In this document: piece by piece, positions 41,353 through 49,311 of the stretch | Layout: each line of letters starts with the position of its first letter | Numbering within the stretch: position 1 is the first letter of the stretch | NCBI GenBank assembly: GCA_013287855.1 | Contig: JABDCY010000006.1 | Span: 1 to 52,669, forward strand | Reading direction: 5' to 3' | DNA from: Candidatus Babelota bacterium | GTDB lineage: Bacteria > Babelota > Babeliae > Babelales > Vermiphilaceae | DNA: 52,669 nucleotides | The notes under the pieces: model-generated | What the model saw: the letters and a program-made list of their open reading frames with translations, nothing else | What the model was told of the DNA's origin: nothing | The model's database searches: none | Made by a program: the position numbers and the translations under genes

Positions 41353-42447
41353 CTACTCCGATTGCGCTACGAGTTGCAGGCTTTTCACATCACAAGCTAC
41401 AATTTCAGAACCGCTTGACCAAGCAAGGCGTCCGTCATTAAGTACCTGAAGATTCCTTACCGGTTCTTTTTTGTGGTGACGAAACCGATGCTGCAAGACG
41501 CCACGTTTTACATCCCAAATTCCTATGGTGTTATCTTTAAGCGAAGCAATAGTGCCATCGGGTAATTTAAGTAAGGTATCACCAATACATGTAGTATCTG
41601 ACAAAGTAGTCACCGCATTTTTATCACTAGACTGAGGATCCCACACTTTAATACAATGGGGGCGAGCACAATTTACAGCGACACGACTATCAGCCAACTC
41701 AAGTAATTCAAAGGTTTGCAATTGATCGTCGTTGATATCCTTTGGCATATCAATGCTATGAGCATCTTTTTCATCTTTACCAAGACACCAAAGTTTAACC
41801 TTACCGTCAATCATGCCAGAGGAAACAAGTTGACCGTTGGTAAGGGCAAGAACTTGCCAAATAATGCTTCTATGTCCAAGCAATGTCGTTAAGCATTTGG
41901 CTTCATTAACATCCCAGATTTTGATCTCGCCGTAGCCAGCAGTAGCTACGCAATGGTTGTTAGTTGGAATCATAGAAAAAATATGTTCATGTCCCGTTGG
42001 AATTTCCACGCGTTCATTATCGTAGTGATAATGAATGACATCTTTCTTACAAGAAACAATTCCTCCTTTAAGCTCTACCAGGTGATCCCCGCCTACTATG
42101 GTTGTATTCGTTTTTTTCTGTAGGTCTAATATCGTCGCATTTGCGCTATGGCCAAGATTCGCAATAGAAGTATTTCGCAGCCTCATTATGCGACCAGCTA
42201 GAGGTTTATGAATCATCTTTTTTAAAGTTTCTCCAGAACCAAGCTGCCACTTTTTTACGACATCTGGCCGATGGGATGAAACAATACTATTATCCTCGTC
42301 CTGCAAGAAATCGGTGATTCGCCCATCGTTTTCTTGTTGTTTGAACACCGTTATAACCTTTTGTATCACTTTTTTGGGCACATCTCCTGCATCCAGCAGG
42401 TTACTGGCAACCATCGTAATCAATGACACGTGCAAGAATAGTCTCAT
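41353..42447 (-). CDS. Secreted WD40-repeat protein (copy 4)
   Basis: A 364-aa protein with a signal peptide ending NLLDA and AAAGG before the ATG. WD repeats are clearer here than in copies 1-3: GEIKIWDVNEAKCLTTLLGH, GKVKLWCLGKDE and IKVWDPQSSD. It has no acidic tail. It is on the opposite strand, divergent from tgt. Like the others it is probably an exported protein-binding propeller; its relation to copies 1-3 is distant. Confidence 0.78.
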   Translation of the reverse strand: MRLFLHVSLITMVASNLLDAGDVPKKVIQKVITVFKQQENDGRITDFLQDEDNSIVSSHRPDVVKKWQLGSGETLKKMIHKPLAGRIMRLRNTSIANLGHSANATILDLQKKTNTTIVGGDHLVELKGGIVSCKKDVIHYHYDNERVEIPTGHEHIFSMIPTNNHCVATAGYGEIKIWDVNEAKCLTTLLGHRSIIWQVLALTNGQLVSSGMIDGKVKLWCLGKDEKDAHSIDMPKDINDDQLQTFELLELADSRVAVNCARPHCIKVWDPQSSDKNAVTTLSDTTCIGDTLLKLPDGTIASLKDNTIGIWDVKRGVLQHRFRHHKKEPVRNLQVLNDGRLAWSSGSEIVACDVKSLQLVAQSE

Positions 42448-42605
42448 GGCAACCTTTCAAAAACAAATCATACCGATTGGCAAAAACTGGCATCACTATA
42501 AAAACATTTCTCAACATTATGCCAGTGTTTTTTTATCCATAGCATCAGATAATGAGTAAATTAGACAGTTCTGCTCATTTTAAATTTATGTATGGCCACT
42601 CCTTT

Positions 42606-42633
42606 TTGATTCTCCGCTCATATCCTTTATACT
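42606..42633 (+). promoter_or_regulatory. Promoter of tgt, predicting a leaderless transcript
   Basis: TTGATT and TATACT are separated by 16 bases. Only six bases lie between the -10 box and the ATG at 42640, so transcription would begin at or next to the start codon. There is no Shine-Dalgarno site. Confidence 0.6.
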
Positions 42634-42639
42634 AGAGAT

Positions 42640-43770
42640 ATGGACTATTTTAAATTCGAATTACTCCACATTTCCAAAAAATCCAGAGCTCGCGTTGGCC
42701 GCATCCATACTCCCCATGGAGTTATTGATACGCCCAACTTTGTGGCTGTGGGCACTAATGCTACTCTTAAGGCTTTGGACAGCAAGACGGTCAATGATAT
42801 TGGCCTGCAGCTCATGTTTTGCAACACCTACCACCTCATACTCCAGCCAGGAGTAGCAACTGTGGCACAGGCTGGCGGATTGCATAAATTCATGAACCGC
42901 ACCATGCCCATTATTACCGATTCGGGTGGATTTCAGGTATTTAGTCTGGCAGCGGGGCAAGTATCTGATGAACTCAAAAGCCGTGGTACCAAAAAATATG
43001 AAGGTTCGGTTTTAAAAACTAATGAAGATGGGGTTTTGTTCAGATCCTACCGCGATGGACAGAAAATATTGTTAACGCCCGAAAGCTCCATTGCGGCTCA
43101 AAAAGCACTGGGTGCTGACATAATTATCCCTTTTGACGAGCTATTGCCCAATAATGTCGATCCGAGTGCTCTTGAGCGCTCGTTGCACCGCACCCATAGG
43201 TGGGAAAAACGGTCGCTGGACGCGCATCTTGCCAATCCCAATAATCAGGCAATGTATGCCGTGGTGCATGGAGGCACTGACCAGCGCTTGCGTGGCATGA
43301 GCACTGATTTCTTAACTAAATTGGATTTTGATGGTTTTGCACTGGGTGGCTCCTTTGGCAAAAATCATCAGGAAATGTTTGATCTGCTTGATTTCACGGT
43401 TCCGCGCTTACCAGCTGATAAACCGAATCATCTTTTGGGAATTGGCGATTTAAAATCGGTGGAAGAAGTTATCAAGCGAGGAATTGATACCATGGACAGC
43501 TCACATCCTACGCGCTGCGCGCGACATGGTTTGGTATTTACTAAAAATGGTCCTCTAAAAATATTAAAACCAGAGAATAAAACTAATTTTTATTCTCTGG
43601 ATAAAACCTGTGCTTGTTTTACCTGTCAAAATTTTACTGCAGCGTATATTCATCATCTATTCAAGGCTAGCGAAATGACCGGATATACCTTAGCAACCAT
43701 TCATAATTTGCATTTCATGGTGCAGCTCATGGCTGAATATCGTCAGAAAATTCTTAATGATGAAATATAA
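42640..43770 (+). CDS. tgt: tRNA-guanine transglycosylase
   Basis: Tgt exchanges guanine 34 of GUN-anticodon tRNAs for a queuosine precursor or queuine. The 376-aa protein keeps both catalytic Asp residues (Asp94 in TDSGGFQVFSL and Asp286 in MDSSHPTR) and the zinc ligands Cys324, Cys326, Cys329 and His355. The base-binding pocket differs from the usual bacterial type: GGSFGKN replaces GGLAVGE, and FDELLP replaces FDECTP. Such changes could favour queuine over preQ1. The transcript appears leaderless. It converges with the 600-aa gene, with six bases between. Confidence 0.94.
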   Translation: MDYFKFELLHISKKSRARVGRIHTPHGVIDTPNFVAVGTNATLKALDSKTVNDIGLQLMFCNTYHLILQPGVATVAQAGGLHKFMNRTMPIITDSGGFQVFSLAAGQVSDELKSRGTKKYEGSVLKTNEDGVLFRSYRDGQKILLTPESSIAAQKALGADIIIPFDELLPNNVDPSALERSLHRTHRWEKRSLDAHLANPNNQAMYAVVHGGTDQRLRGMSTDFLTKLDFDGFALGGSFGKNHQEMFDLLDFTVPRLPADKPNHLLGIGDLKSVEEVIKRGIDTMDSSHPTRCARHGLVFTKNGPLKILKPENKTNFYSLDKTCACFTCQNFTAAYIHHLFKASEMTGYTLATIHNLHFMVQLMAEYRQKILNDEI

Positions 43771-43776
43771 TAATTT

Positions 43777-45579
43777 TTAACACCATCCAAACCACGTTGG
43801 GAACACCGTGGTGAAGAGATGCTTAATAGTATCTTTATAATAATACGCTAAACCACCAACAATTGCGCACGTTGCTGCTATAGGAAGATATTTGGCAAAT
43901 AGTGACCCATTCTCAAGCTTTTGTTTGGACGTCGCGATATCAGTATCTTCATTAAGAATAGCTTGTTTATTTTCTTGCTGAAGCTGCTCAGGTTCTTGTT
44001 TTTCAAATGGCACAATTTGCTTATATTCTTGCTTATCTTCCTTGAGCATTTGAACATCATCTTTTTGAGAACTATAAAATTCTAAAATTGATGTTCCATC
44101 ATTTTTTTCGGTAACAACCGCTTTAATTTCTAGACGACGAGAATTCTTTGTGAACTCCTTAACTTTACTGAAAATGATGTCATTGTCGCGCATTTGAGCA
44201 GTATACGTCATAGCATCTTGAGTTTCGTCCGCTGGAACAGACCCTAGAACAGTGAGATTTTTTTCTTTAGCTAGTCTCTTTCTTAAAGCACTCTCATTCT
44301 CGCAATTATCACTATTGAGTATTAAATTCTTAATAATGTCACGTTTCGTGCTATCAATAAGTTTCTGATCTGTTATCCGTTTATACGGAGTAAACTTCGA
44401 TTCTGATTTCTTTGGTTCTTTTCCAGTTACTGGTAGTTGCTTTTCATCAACCATTTCTTCATCAATTTTTACATCAAATTTTTTCAAAGGCAATAACACA
44501 GGGTTGCTTGTCGAGGTTTTGCTAGAATTTTCAAATATTTTTTCAAACTCGCACGTAAATGCCACATCCGATTTTCCATCACTTTTATGTTTGCCTTTGA
44601 AATTTGCAAGATCGGAAGAGTCTTTCCACTTAGCTTTTTCTTTAGTATTGTCAACGCTCGTTTTTTCGGTATATCCCTGTCCAATCAAAAATTTATTTAT
44701 TCGATTCGCATGTTTTCCACCAAGCCATACAACAGCCGATTGAGTATTATTATTTTTTAATGTAGTGAGCTCATCGATAGTTTTCAGCTCAAGGAAAAAA
44801 TTCCCAAAAATGTAATAAGGATTTATAAGGGCTGGACTTGTTGCCGTAGTTCCATAACTTGCTTCAAAGAATTCAGAAATTTGCTGTATGTTAGCACGGT
44901 TTGCATTTGTGTAATTTATTAGCATCTTATCAAAATTATAGGAGTCGAATCTCTTTAAATTCTCATCTACAAGAGGCTCAGCTTCTGACATATAATCTCT
45001 ATACTTTTTGCATAGTGGATTATTTGCTATTAATTCTGCTGCATCTTGTTGAAATTTAGCAATAAGCTTGAAAAAATCGTCGATAGTAAATTTGAATGTT
45101 TCATCTTGCGCTTCCCTAAAAGTAATAAGACGATGGGTATCAACATTACTAAACTTAATGTCACATTTTTCTGCTTTTTTGCAAAAGAGATAGAACATGT
45201 CATCTTCAAATGCATTAACGTTATTTTTTGACCACGCGGCTGAAAATTTTTGGCGTGTTTTATCGGTCCACGTACCCGGCATAGCTTCTGGATATTTTTC
45301 TAAATGTTCACCTGCATATATGCGGGCTTCAATAATTACAGGAATGCCGCGCTCCTGCGCTATTTTGAAAAGCTTATCGGGTTGATCGTGATAATAAATA
45401 GACGTACCGTTAGCAAAAGGAGCAACGTGAGCATCATAGAGCATGAATATTTCAGGATCACCAGCTTTTGTAAGACGCTTTGCCTCATAAATAGTAGCAA
45501 AGCAAGACTGGGCAACGATTAAGGAAAATAAAATACCTGCTATCGACAAATTTTTTGATATTTTTCTAAAATATTCCAT
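43777..45579 (-). CDS. Secreted protein with ChaN/TraB-like N-terminal region and C-terminal membrane anchor
   Basis: A 600-aa protein with a signal peptide ending SCFA and AAAGGAGG upstream. Residues 30-310 share an ordered set of motifs with the 334-aa protein at 50941: FMLYDAH (45-51), VIIEAR (81-86), IKFSNVDTHR (141-150) and VVWLGGKH...FLIGQGYTEK (283-306). The layout recalls the ChaN/TraB/GumN superfamily, but this is tentative. Residues 320-560 are polar. A hydrophobic segment (ATCAIVGGLAYYY) near the C-terminus is followed by basic and aromatic residues. It is probably anchored and faces outward. Confidence 0.6.
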   Translation of the reverse strand: MEYFRKISKNLSIAGILFSLIVAQSCFATIYEAKRLTKAGDPEIFMLYDAHVAPFANGTSIYYHDQPDKLFKIAQERGIPVIIEARIYAGEHLEKYPEAMPGTWTDKTRQKFSAAWSKNNVNAFEDDMFYLFCKKAEKCDIKFSNVDTHRLITFREAQDETFKFTIDDFFKLIAKFQQDAAELIANNPLCKKYRDYMSEAEPLVDENLKRFDSYNFDKMLINYTNANRANIQQISEFFEASYGTTATSPALINPYYIFGNFFLELKTIDELTTLKNNNTQSAVVWLGGKHANRINKFLIGQGYTEKTSVDNTKEKAKWKDSSDLANFKGKHKSDGKSDVAFTCEFEKIFENSSKTSTSNPVLLPLKKFDVKIDEEMVDEKQLPVTGKEPKKSESKFTPYKRITDQKLIDSTKRDIIKNLILNSDNCENESALRKRLAKEKNLTVLGSVPADETQDAMTYTAQMRDNDIIFSKVKEFTKNSRRLEIKAVVTEKNDGTSILEFYSSQKDDVQMLKEDKQEYKQIVPFEKQEPEQLQQENKQAILNEDTDIATSKQKLENGSLFAKYLPIAATCAIVGGLAYYYKDTIKHLFTTVFPTWFGWC

Positions 45580-45659
45580 TTCTATAACCTCCTTTTACCC
45601 AAGTCTCACTGAGTTCAACTTGGGGCCCATTTTTTTTATTATTTACCTATTTAGTATTA

Positions 45660-45687
45660 AGTTTATATTAACTTTTCTATTTGTCAA
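45660..45687 (-). promoter_or_regulatory. Promoter of the 600-aa gene (module B, copy 2)
   Basis: On the minus strand TTGACA and TAAACT are separated by 16 bases. It is nearly identical to the promoter at 24469-24496. Confidence 0.65.
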
Positions 45688-45727
45688 TATTGGTTGTAAA
45701 TTCGATCATTACTACCTTTAATTTTTT

Positions 45728-45747
45728 CAGGTTAGAACAGGTAAGAA
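45728..45747 (+). promoter_or_regulatory. CAGGT motif (module A, copy 2)
   Basis: CAGGTTAGAACAGGTAAGAA matches 24308-24327 at 18 of 20 positions. It lies in the divergent promoter region. Confidence 0.5.
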
Positions 45748-45795
45748 TTAAATGAAATTTACAGGTAAAGCCTTTGCGCTTCCGGTTTATCTAAA

Positions 45796-45823
45796 TTGAC
45801 AATTTGAATAATGATGCTAGAAT
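45796..45823 (+). promoter_or_regulatory. Promoter of the 406-aa gene (module A, copy 2)
   Basis: TTGACA and TAGAAT are separated by 16 bases, 28 bases before the ATG at 45852. Confidence 0.6.
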
Positions 45824-45851
45824 TAAAGCAACGTAGCAAAATGGAGGAAAC

Positions 45852-47072
45852 ATGCTAAAAAAATCTACTGTAATTCGATTTTTACTCCTGATAAATATAT
45901 ATCAGGTTACTTTTCCTGCGCCTGATGAAAGCAATGAATCAAGTCTATGGTGCCCTACAGCCTTGAGTACCATAATTTCTGTAGGTACATTCTTTGGCTT
46001 GAAAAAAATTAGTGAGAATGTGTTTGGTCAAAAACCCCTGATTTCAAATTTGATGGCACTTTCAGGAGCTGTGGCAGCATATTATCTGTGCCAAACCGCT
46101 TATACAAAACCAGTCCTTACCTTTGACAAGCAAGATTATAGCAAACCCAATGTACTGGACACGTGTCTGTCCAACCCAAGCAAAGCCTTAGAATACTCTG
46201 CCCAAACACAACAGAAATTAGGCCTTAAACCTGATTTGATCCGACTGGATAAGCCTCTTGATAAAGAACAGGTAGCAAAAGCTGAACAGCAGTGGCCTAT
46301 TTTCCTCTTAGATGAATGTCAGAAAGATAGCTGCATTCTGAGTAGAAACAAAAATCCTCAATTTCGAGGAAAATATGAAGAGCGAGTGAGTGAAGCATTA
46401 GGAAAAAAAATTAAGGAATCACCTTATGCAAGACTTAACTATACCAGTTTTGCATCTGGTAATATGTTCCAGGATTTTGTAATTTTGACAAAAGCGTTAG
46501 CAAAAAATCCTAGAGCACATATCATTATCAATCTCATAGACACAAAATATGCGTTTTACGAGCTCTATAAAGATCGAGTTAATAAGCATCGTATAGTACA
46601 AAAAGGAGATATAAATTTTGATACCTATAATCAGGTAGAAGATTTCCAGAAAAATATGATCTTATATCTTCATGTAGCTGCCAACCAGTTTACTAGAACG
46701 CTTGAAAATATGTTTCCTGAAGCAACATTAACGCTTGCCTTACATGCATCATGTGCTAGCTATATTAACTACTTAGAGGATAAAAAATATACGTATCCGG
46801 ATGTCCTAGTCTCCGCTGATATAATCACCGCTAAAGAGGATTCAGGTGCTGATTCTGATTATATAAAATTGATAACTGCAACACTTAAAAAAAATCAGGG
46901 TTGTAACAACCTGTGGCTTGATAAAGGTTTATATCAAACGAGCATAACAGCTCAACTTATAAGCTATTCACTTGAAAAATCTGAAGACGCCGAAAAACTC
47001 GTAGACAAAAGTGATAACAAAGAGATCTGCATTTTCCGTAAGATAGAAAATCTAGGCAATAGTGCGAGTTAA
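45852..47072 (+). CDS. Secreted or membrane protein of unknown function
   Basis: A 406-aa protein with GGAGG upstream and a signal peptide ending VTFPAP. Two weakly hydrophobic segments follow (residues 37-55 and 69-85), so it may be membrane-bound. The rest is alpha/beta, with IIINLIDTKYAFYELYK and LTLALHASCASYINYL in the second half. No known motif is visible. It is divergent from the 600-aa gene, and both have matched promoters, which suggests related use. It overlaps the next minus-strand gene by four bases. Confidence 0.6.
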   Translation: MLKKSTVIRFLLLINIYQVTFPAPDESNESSLWCPTALSTIISVGTFFGLKKISENVFGQKPLISNLMALSGAVAAYYLCQTAYTKPVLTFDKQDYSKPNVLDTCLSNPSKALEYSAQTQQKLGLKPDLIRLDKPLDKEQVAKAEQQWPIFLLDECQKDSCILSRNKNPQFRGKYEERVSEALGKKIKESPYARLNYTSFASGNMFQDFVILTKALAKNPRAHIIINLIDTKYAFYELYKDRVNKHRIVQKGDINFDTYNQVEDFQKNMILYLHVAANQFTRTLENMFPEATLTLALHASCASYINYLEDKKYTYPDVLVSADIITAKEDSGADSDYIKLITATLKKNQGCNNLWLDKGLYQTSITAQLISYSLEKSEDAEKLVDKSDNKEICIFRKIENLGNSAS

Positions 47073-47290
47073 CGCCGCATTTTGGCATGAACAAGGAAGA
47101 TCAGTAGACTGCCACCTGCAGTGGTAGCTAGCATCTTTTTATGTTCCTTAAATTCCTGTTTTACCATGTTATAAAATAGAGAAATTCTACTTATGGAAGG
47201 CTCTTCCTCTTGATTTCTGGCATTCGCCCCTTGCACGGAGTTGGCTAGTATCATCAGAAGTATCAAATAGTTCATTTTCAGCTTTTTCAT
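47069..47290 (-). CDS. Small exported membrane protein
   Basis: A 73-aa protein with GAGG before the ATG, a signal peptide ending VQGANA and a C-terminal hydrophobic segment (LATTAGGSLLIFLVHA) followed by KMRR. It is likely processed and anchored by its tail. It converges with the 406-aa gene and ends four bases inside it. No family recognised. Confidence 0.5.
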   Translation of the reverse strand: MKKLKMNYLILLMILANSVQGANARNQEEEPSISRISLFYNMVKQEFKEHKKMLATTAGGSLLIFLVHAKMRR

Positions 47291-47363
47291 AGAACCTCAT
47301 TTTTCTGTATGCTAGTATTTAGTAACTTAAGCTTTAGCTTAAATAGTATTTGAGGAAATTTCC

Positions 47364-48110
47364 ATGACCTTAATCAGTTCTCGTCAAAATCCGGCAATAA
47401 AGGCGGTTTGTGCGTTGCATAACGCCAAGGGTCGCCTTGAACAACAATGTTTTATTGCGCAAGGCCTGCGCACTGTTGCCACATTTTTGCACCATGCATT
47501 TGTGCCAGAAGCACTCTATGTAACACCTGAAATGCAACAAGCCGCACAACAAGAAGGCATCAACAATTTCCAGCTCGTCACCAGTGATGTCATGCAAAAA
47601 ATGAGCACCACCGAAACTCCCAGCGGCATTTTAGCTGTTTTTAAGATTCCAAAAACACCACCATCATCTACAATCAGATCGGGTTTGGTGCTTGCGCAAA
47701 TATCTGATCCTGGAAATATGGGAACACTGATCAGAACCTGTGCAGCTATGGGATTTAAAACGGTGGTAATTGTTGAAGGTTGCGATCCGTGGTCGCCTAA
47801 AGTTATTCAAGCAAGTGCGGGTACTATTGCATTGGTTAATATTTTTTCTTGGAACTGGCAAGAACTGGTTGCCAATAAAGGAAACACAAAATTGTGTGCT
47901 CTCGTAGTTTCTAGCGGAAAAAAACCAGAAGAATTAGATTTGCATAACAGTTTGCTCGTGGTTGGCAACGAAGCCCAAGGCTTGCCACAAGAGTGGGCAG
48001 AGCAATGCGAGCAAAAAATGACCATCCCGATGCCTGGCAACACAGAAAGCTTAAATGCTGCAGTTGCTGGTTCAATTGCGCTGTATTTGGCGGCTTTAAA
48101 ATTACACTGA
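47364..48110 (+). CDS. TrmH/SpoU family RNA 2'-O-ribose methyltransferase
   Basis: A 248-aa SPOUT enzyme that methylates the 2'-OH of an rRNA or tRNA ribose with SAM. The three family motifs are present: QISDPGNMGTLIRTCAAMGF (motif 1), LLVVGNEAQGLP (motif 2) and IPMPGNTESLNAAVAGSIAL (motif 3, knot and SAM binding). The N-terminal 90 residues form the substrate-binding domain seen in RlmB and TsnR. The target nucleotide cannot be told from sequence. GAGG precedes the ATG. Confidence 0.9.
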   Translation: MTLISSRQNPAIKAVCALHNAKGRLEQQCFIAQGLRTVATFLHHAFVPEALYVTPEMQQAAQQEGINNFQLVTSDVMQKMSTTETPSGILAVFKIPKTPPSSTIRSGLVLAQISDPGNMGTLIRTCAAMGFKTVVIVEGCDPWSPKVIQASAGTIALVNIFSWNWQELVANKGNTKLCALVVSSGKKPEELDLHNSLLVVGNEAQGLPQEWAEQCEQKMTIPMPGNTESLNAAVAGSIALYLAALKLH

Positions 48111-48206
48111 AACGGCGAACCAATATAATCCATTTACAAACAGACATATTCTTCTGTAGAATTATGTAAAGTACTTATTCGTTGTTTAATTAAAAAAAGG
48201 AATAGT

Positions 48207-48641
48207 ATGTATAAGAAGTTCTACAGCAGTTTATTTTTGCTCAGTTTGGTTGTTTCATCAGTTCACCCAAAACCCGAGCAGGAAGCAGAGGCTAAAAACA
48301 CCCTCATCAAGATAGAAAAAGCCCTAAAAAAGATCGATTATCCAACAAGCAAAGAGCTTCAACAAATTTTCCCGCTACTCATCGAACTTGGTGAAAATAT
48401 TGCGGAATATCGCTCTTTGTCTAAATATAAGAATCTCATTAATGAAATTAATCAAATCACCATTGCAATAGGTAATATGTTAAGCGCCTTTCAGGCTCAA
48501 GCTATCGGGGATCCAATAGAAGAAGCAAAGCTTCTGAAAGGGGCGCAATCACGGCTATCGTCTGACGATATTAAAAATGCATCTAAGGAGATGCAAAACA
48601 TTGCTAAAGAACTCACTCGTCTTATCAATGTGATGCAGTAA
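48207..48641 (+). CDS. Small secreted helical protein
   Basis: A 144-aa protein with AAAGG upstream and a signal peptide ending SSVHP. The rest is all-helical with heptad-like spacing (LIKIEKALKKID, EINQITIAIGNMLSAF), which suggests a coiled coil or helical bundle. No Cys. TTTACA and TAGAAT, 18 bases apart at 48133-48162, may be its promoter. A strong terminator follows. No family recognised. Confidence 0.55.
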   Translation: MYKKFYSSLFLLSLVVSSVHPKPEQEAEAKNTLIKIEKALKKIDYPTSKELQQIFPLLIELGENIAEYRSLSKYKNLINEINQITIAIGNMLSAFQAQAIGDPIEEAKLLKGAQSRLSSDDIKNASKEMQNIAKELTRLINVMQ

Positions 48642-48650
48642 TAATCGAAC

Positions 48651-48683
48651 AAAAAAAGCGCCGAAATACATCGGCGCTTTTTT
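48651..48683. terminator. Bidirectional terminator
   Basis: AAAGCGCCGA and TCGGCGCTTT form a 10-bp stem flanked by an A-run and a T-run. It separates the helical protein gene from the convergent 156-aa gene. Confidence 0.85.
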
Positions 48684-48718
48684 TAGTCTTTATGCAAAAT
48701 TATTTATGATCTGATGAA

Positions 48719-49189
48719 TCAATTTTTTCTTGTTTCTAGGGCAACATTTGGCATAAATCTGCTTTTTGTAAACCGCTTCTTATTATCTTGCCATAGTTGA
48801 AACCGAGCAGCTGATGATTTTAAAATCTGTGTCGCGTGCTCTGGATTAAATACAATCGCACTATCATGTTCATTTCCTAATTCCTCGGCTCCATAGAATC
48901 GAATTTCATTTTTATAGATAGTTGCATACGTCGACGATCCAGGCAAAATCACAAAGATAAGATCGTCTCTTGTAGCTTTATGCATATAACTAGAATAGCT
49001 GATATCGACACCCGTTTTGCTATCAATAAAATTTCGAAATACCCCAATACTTTTATCTTGAAACTTTGGTTTTTTTTCTTTTTTTAAATAGTTCAATGTT
49101 GCTTGGCTGATGATCAAAGGTTTTTCCATTGCTCCCAAGTGAGTGAAGCATGTTGCGACACTTAAAAATATGATAACTTTTTTATTCAT
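48719..49189 (-). CDS. Small secreted protein of unknown function
   Basis: A 156-aa protein. The ATG at 49189 has GAGG upstream and opens a signal peptide (MNKKVIIFLSVATCFTHLGA) followed by MEKP; the track start adds 12 residues. The mature part contains LIFVILPGSSTYATIYKNEI and is beta-rich, with a basic C-terminus. No family recognised. It shares a terminator with the convergent gene. Confidence 0.55.
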   Translation of the reverse strand: MNKKVIIFLSVATCFTHLGAMEKPLIISQATLNYLKKEKKPKFQDKSIGVFRNFIDSKTGVDISYSSYMHKATRDDLIFVILPGSSTYATIYKNEIRFYGAEELGNEHDSAIVFNPEHATQILKSSAARFQLWQDNKKRFTKSRFMPNVALETRKN

Positions 49190-49235
49190 GTTTGTTCCTC
49201 TAAAAAATCGATGTGTAATATGCATATTATGTATA

Positions 49236-49250
49236 GCTCACCACGAACGG
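49236..49250. repeat. Orphan fragment of the family A arm
   Basis: GCTCACCACGAACGG matches the end of the family A arm but has no partner nearby. A second orphan (TCACCACGAACGG) is at 50898-50910. Confidence 0.5.
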
Positions 49251-49311
49251 ATTAATTATTAATTTCTTATGCATTATCAAATGAATTCTGCTGCAATTAA
49301 CGCATCATATA

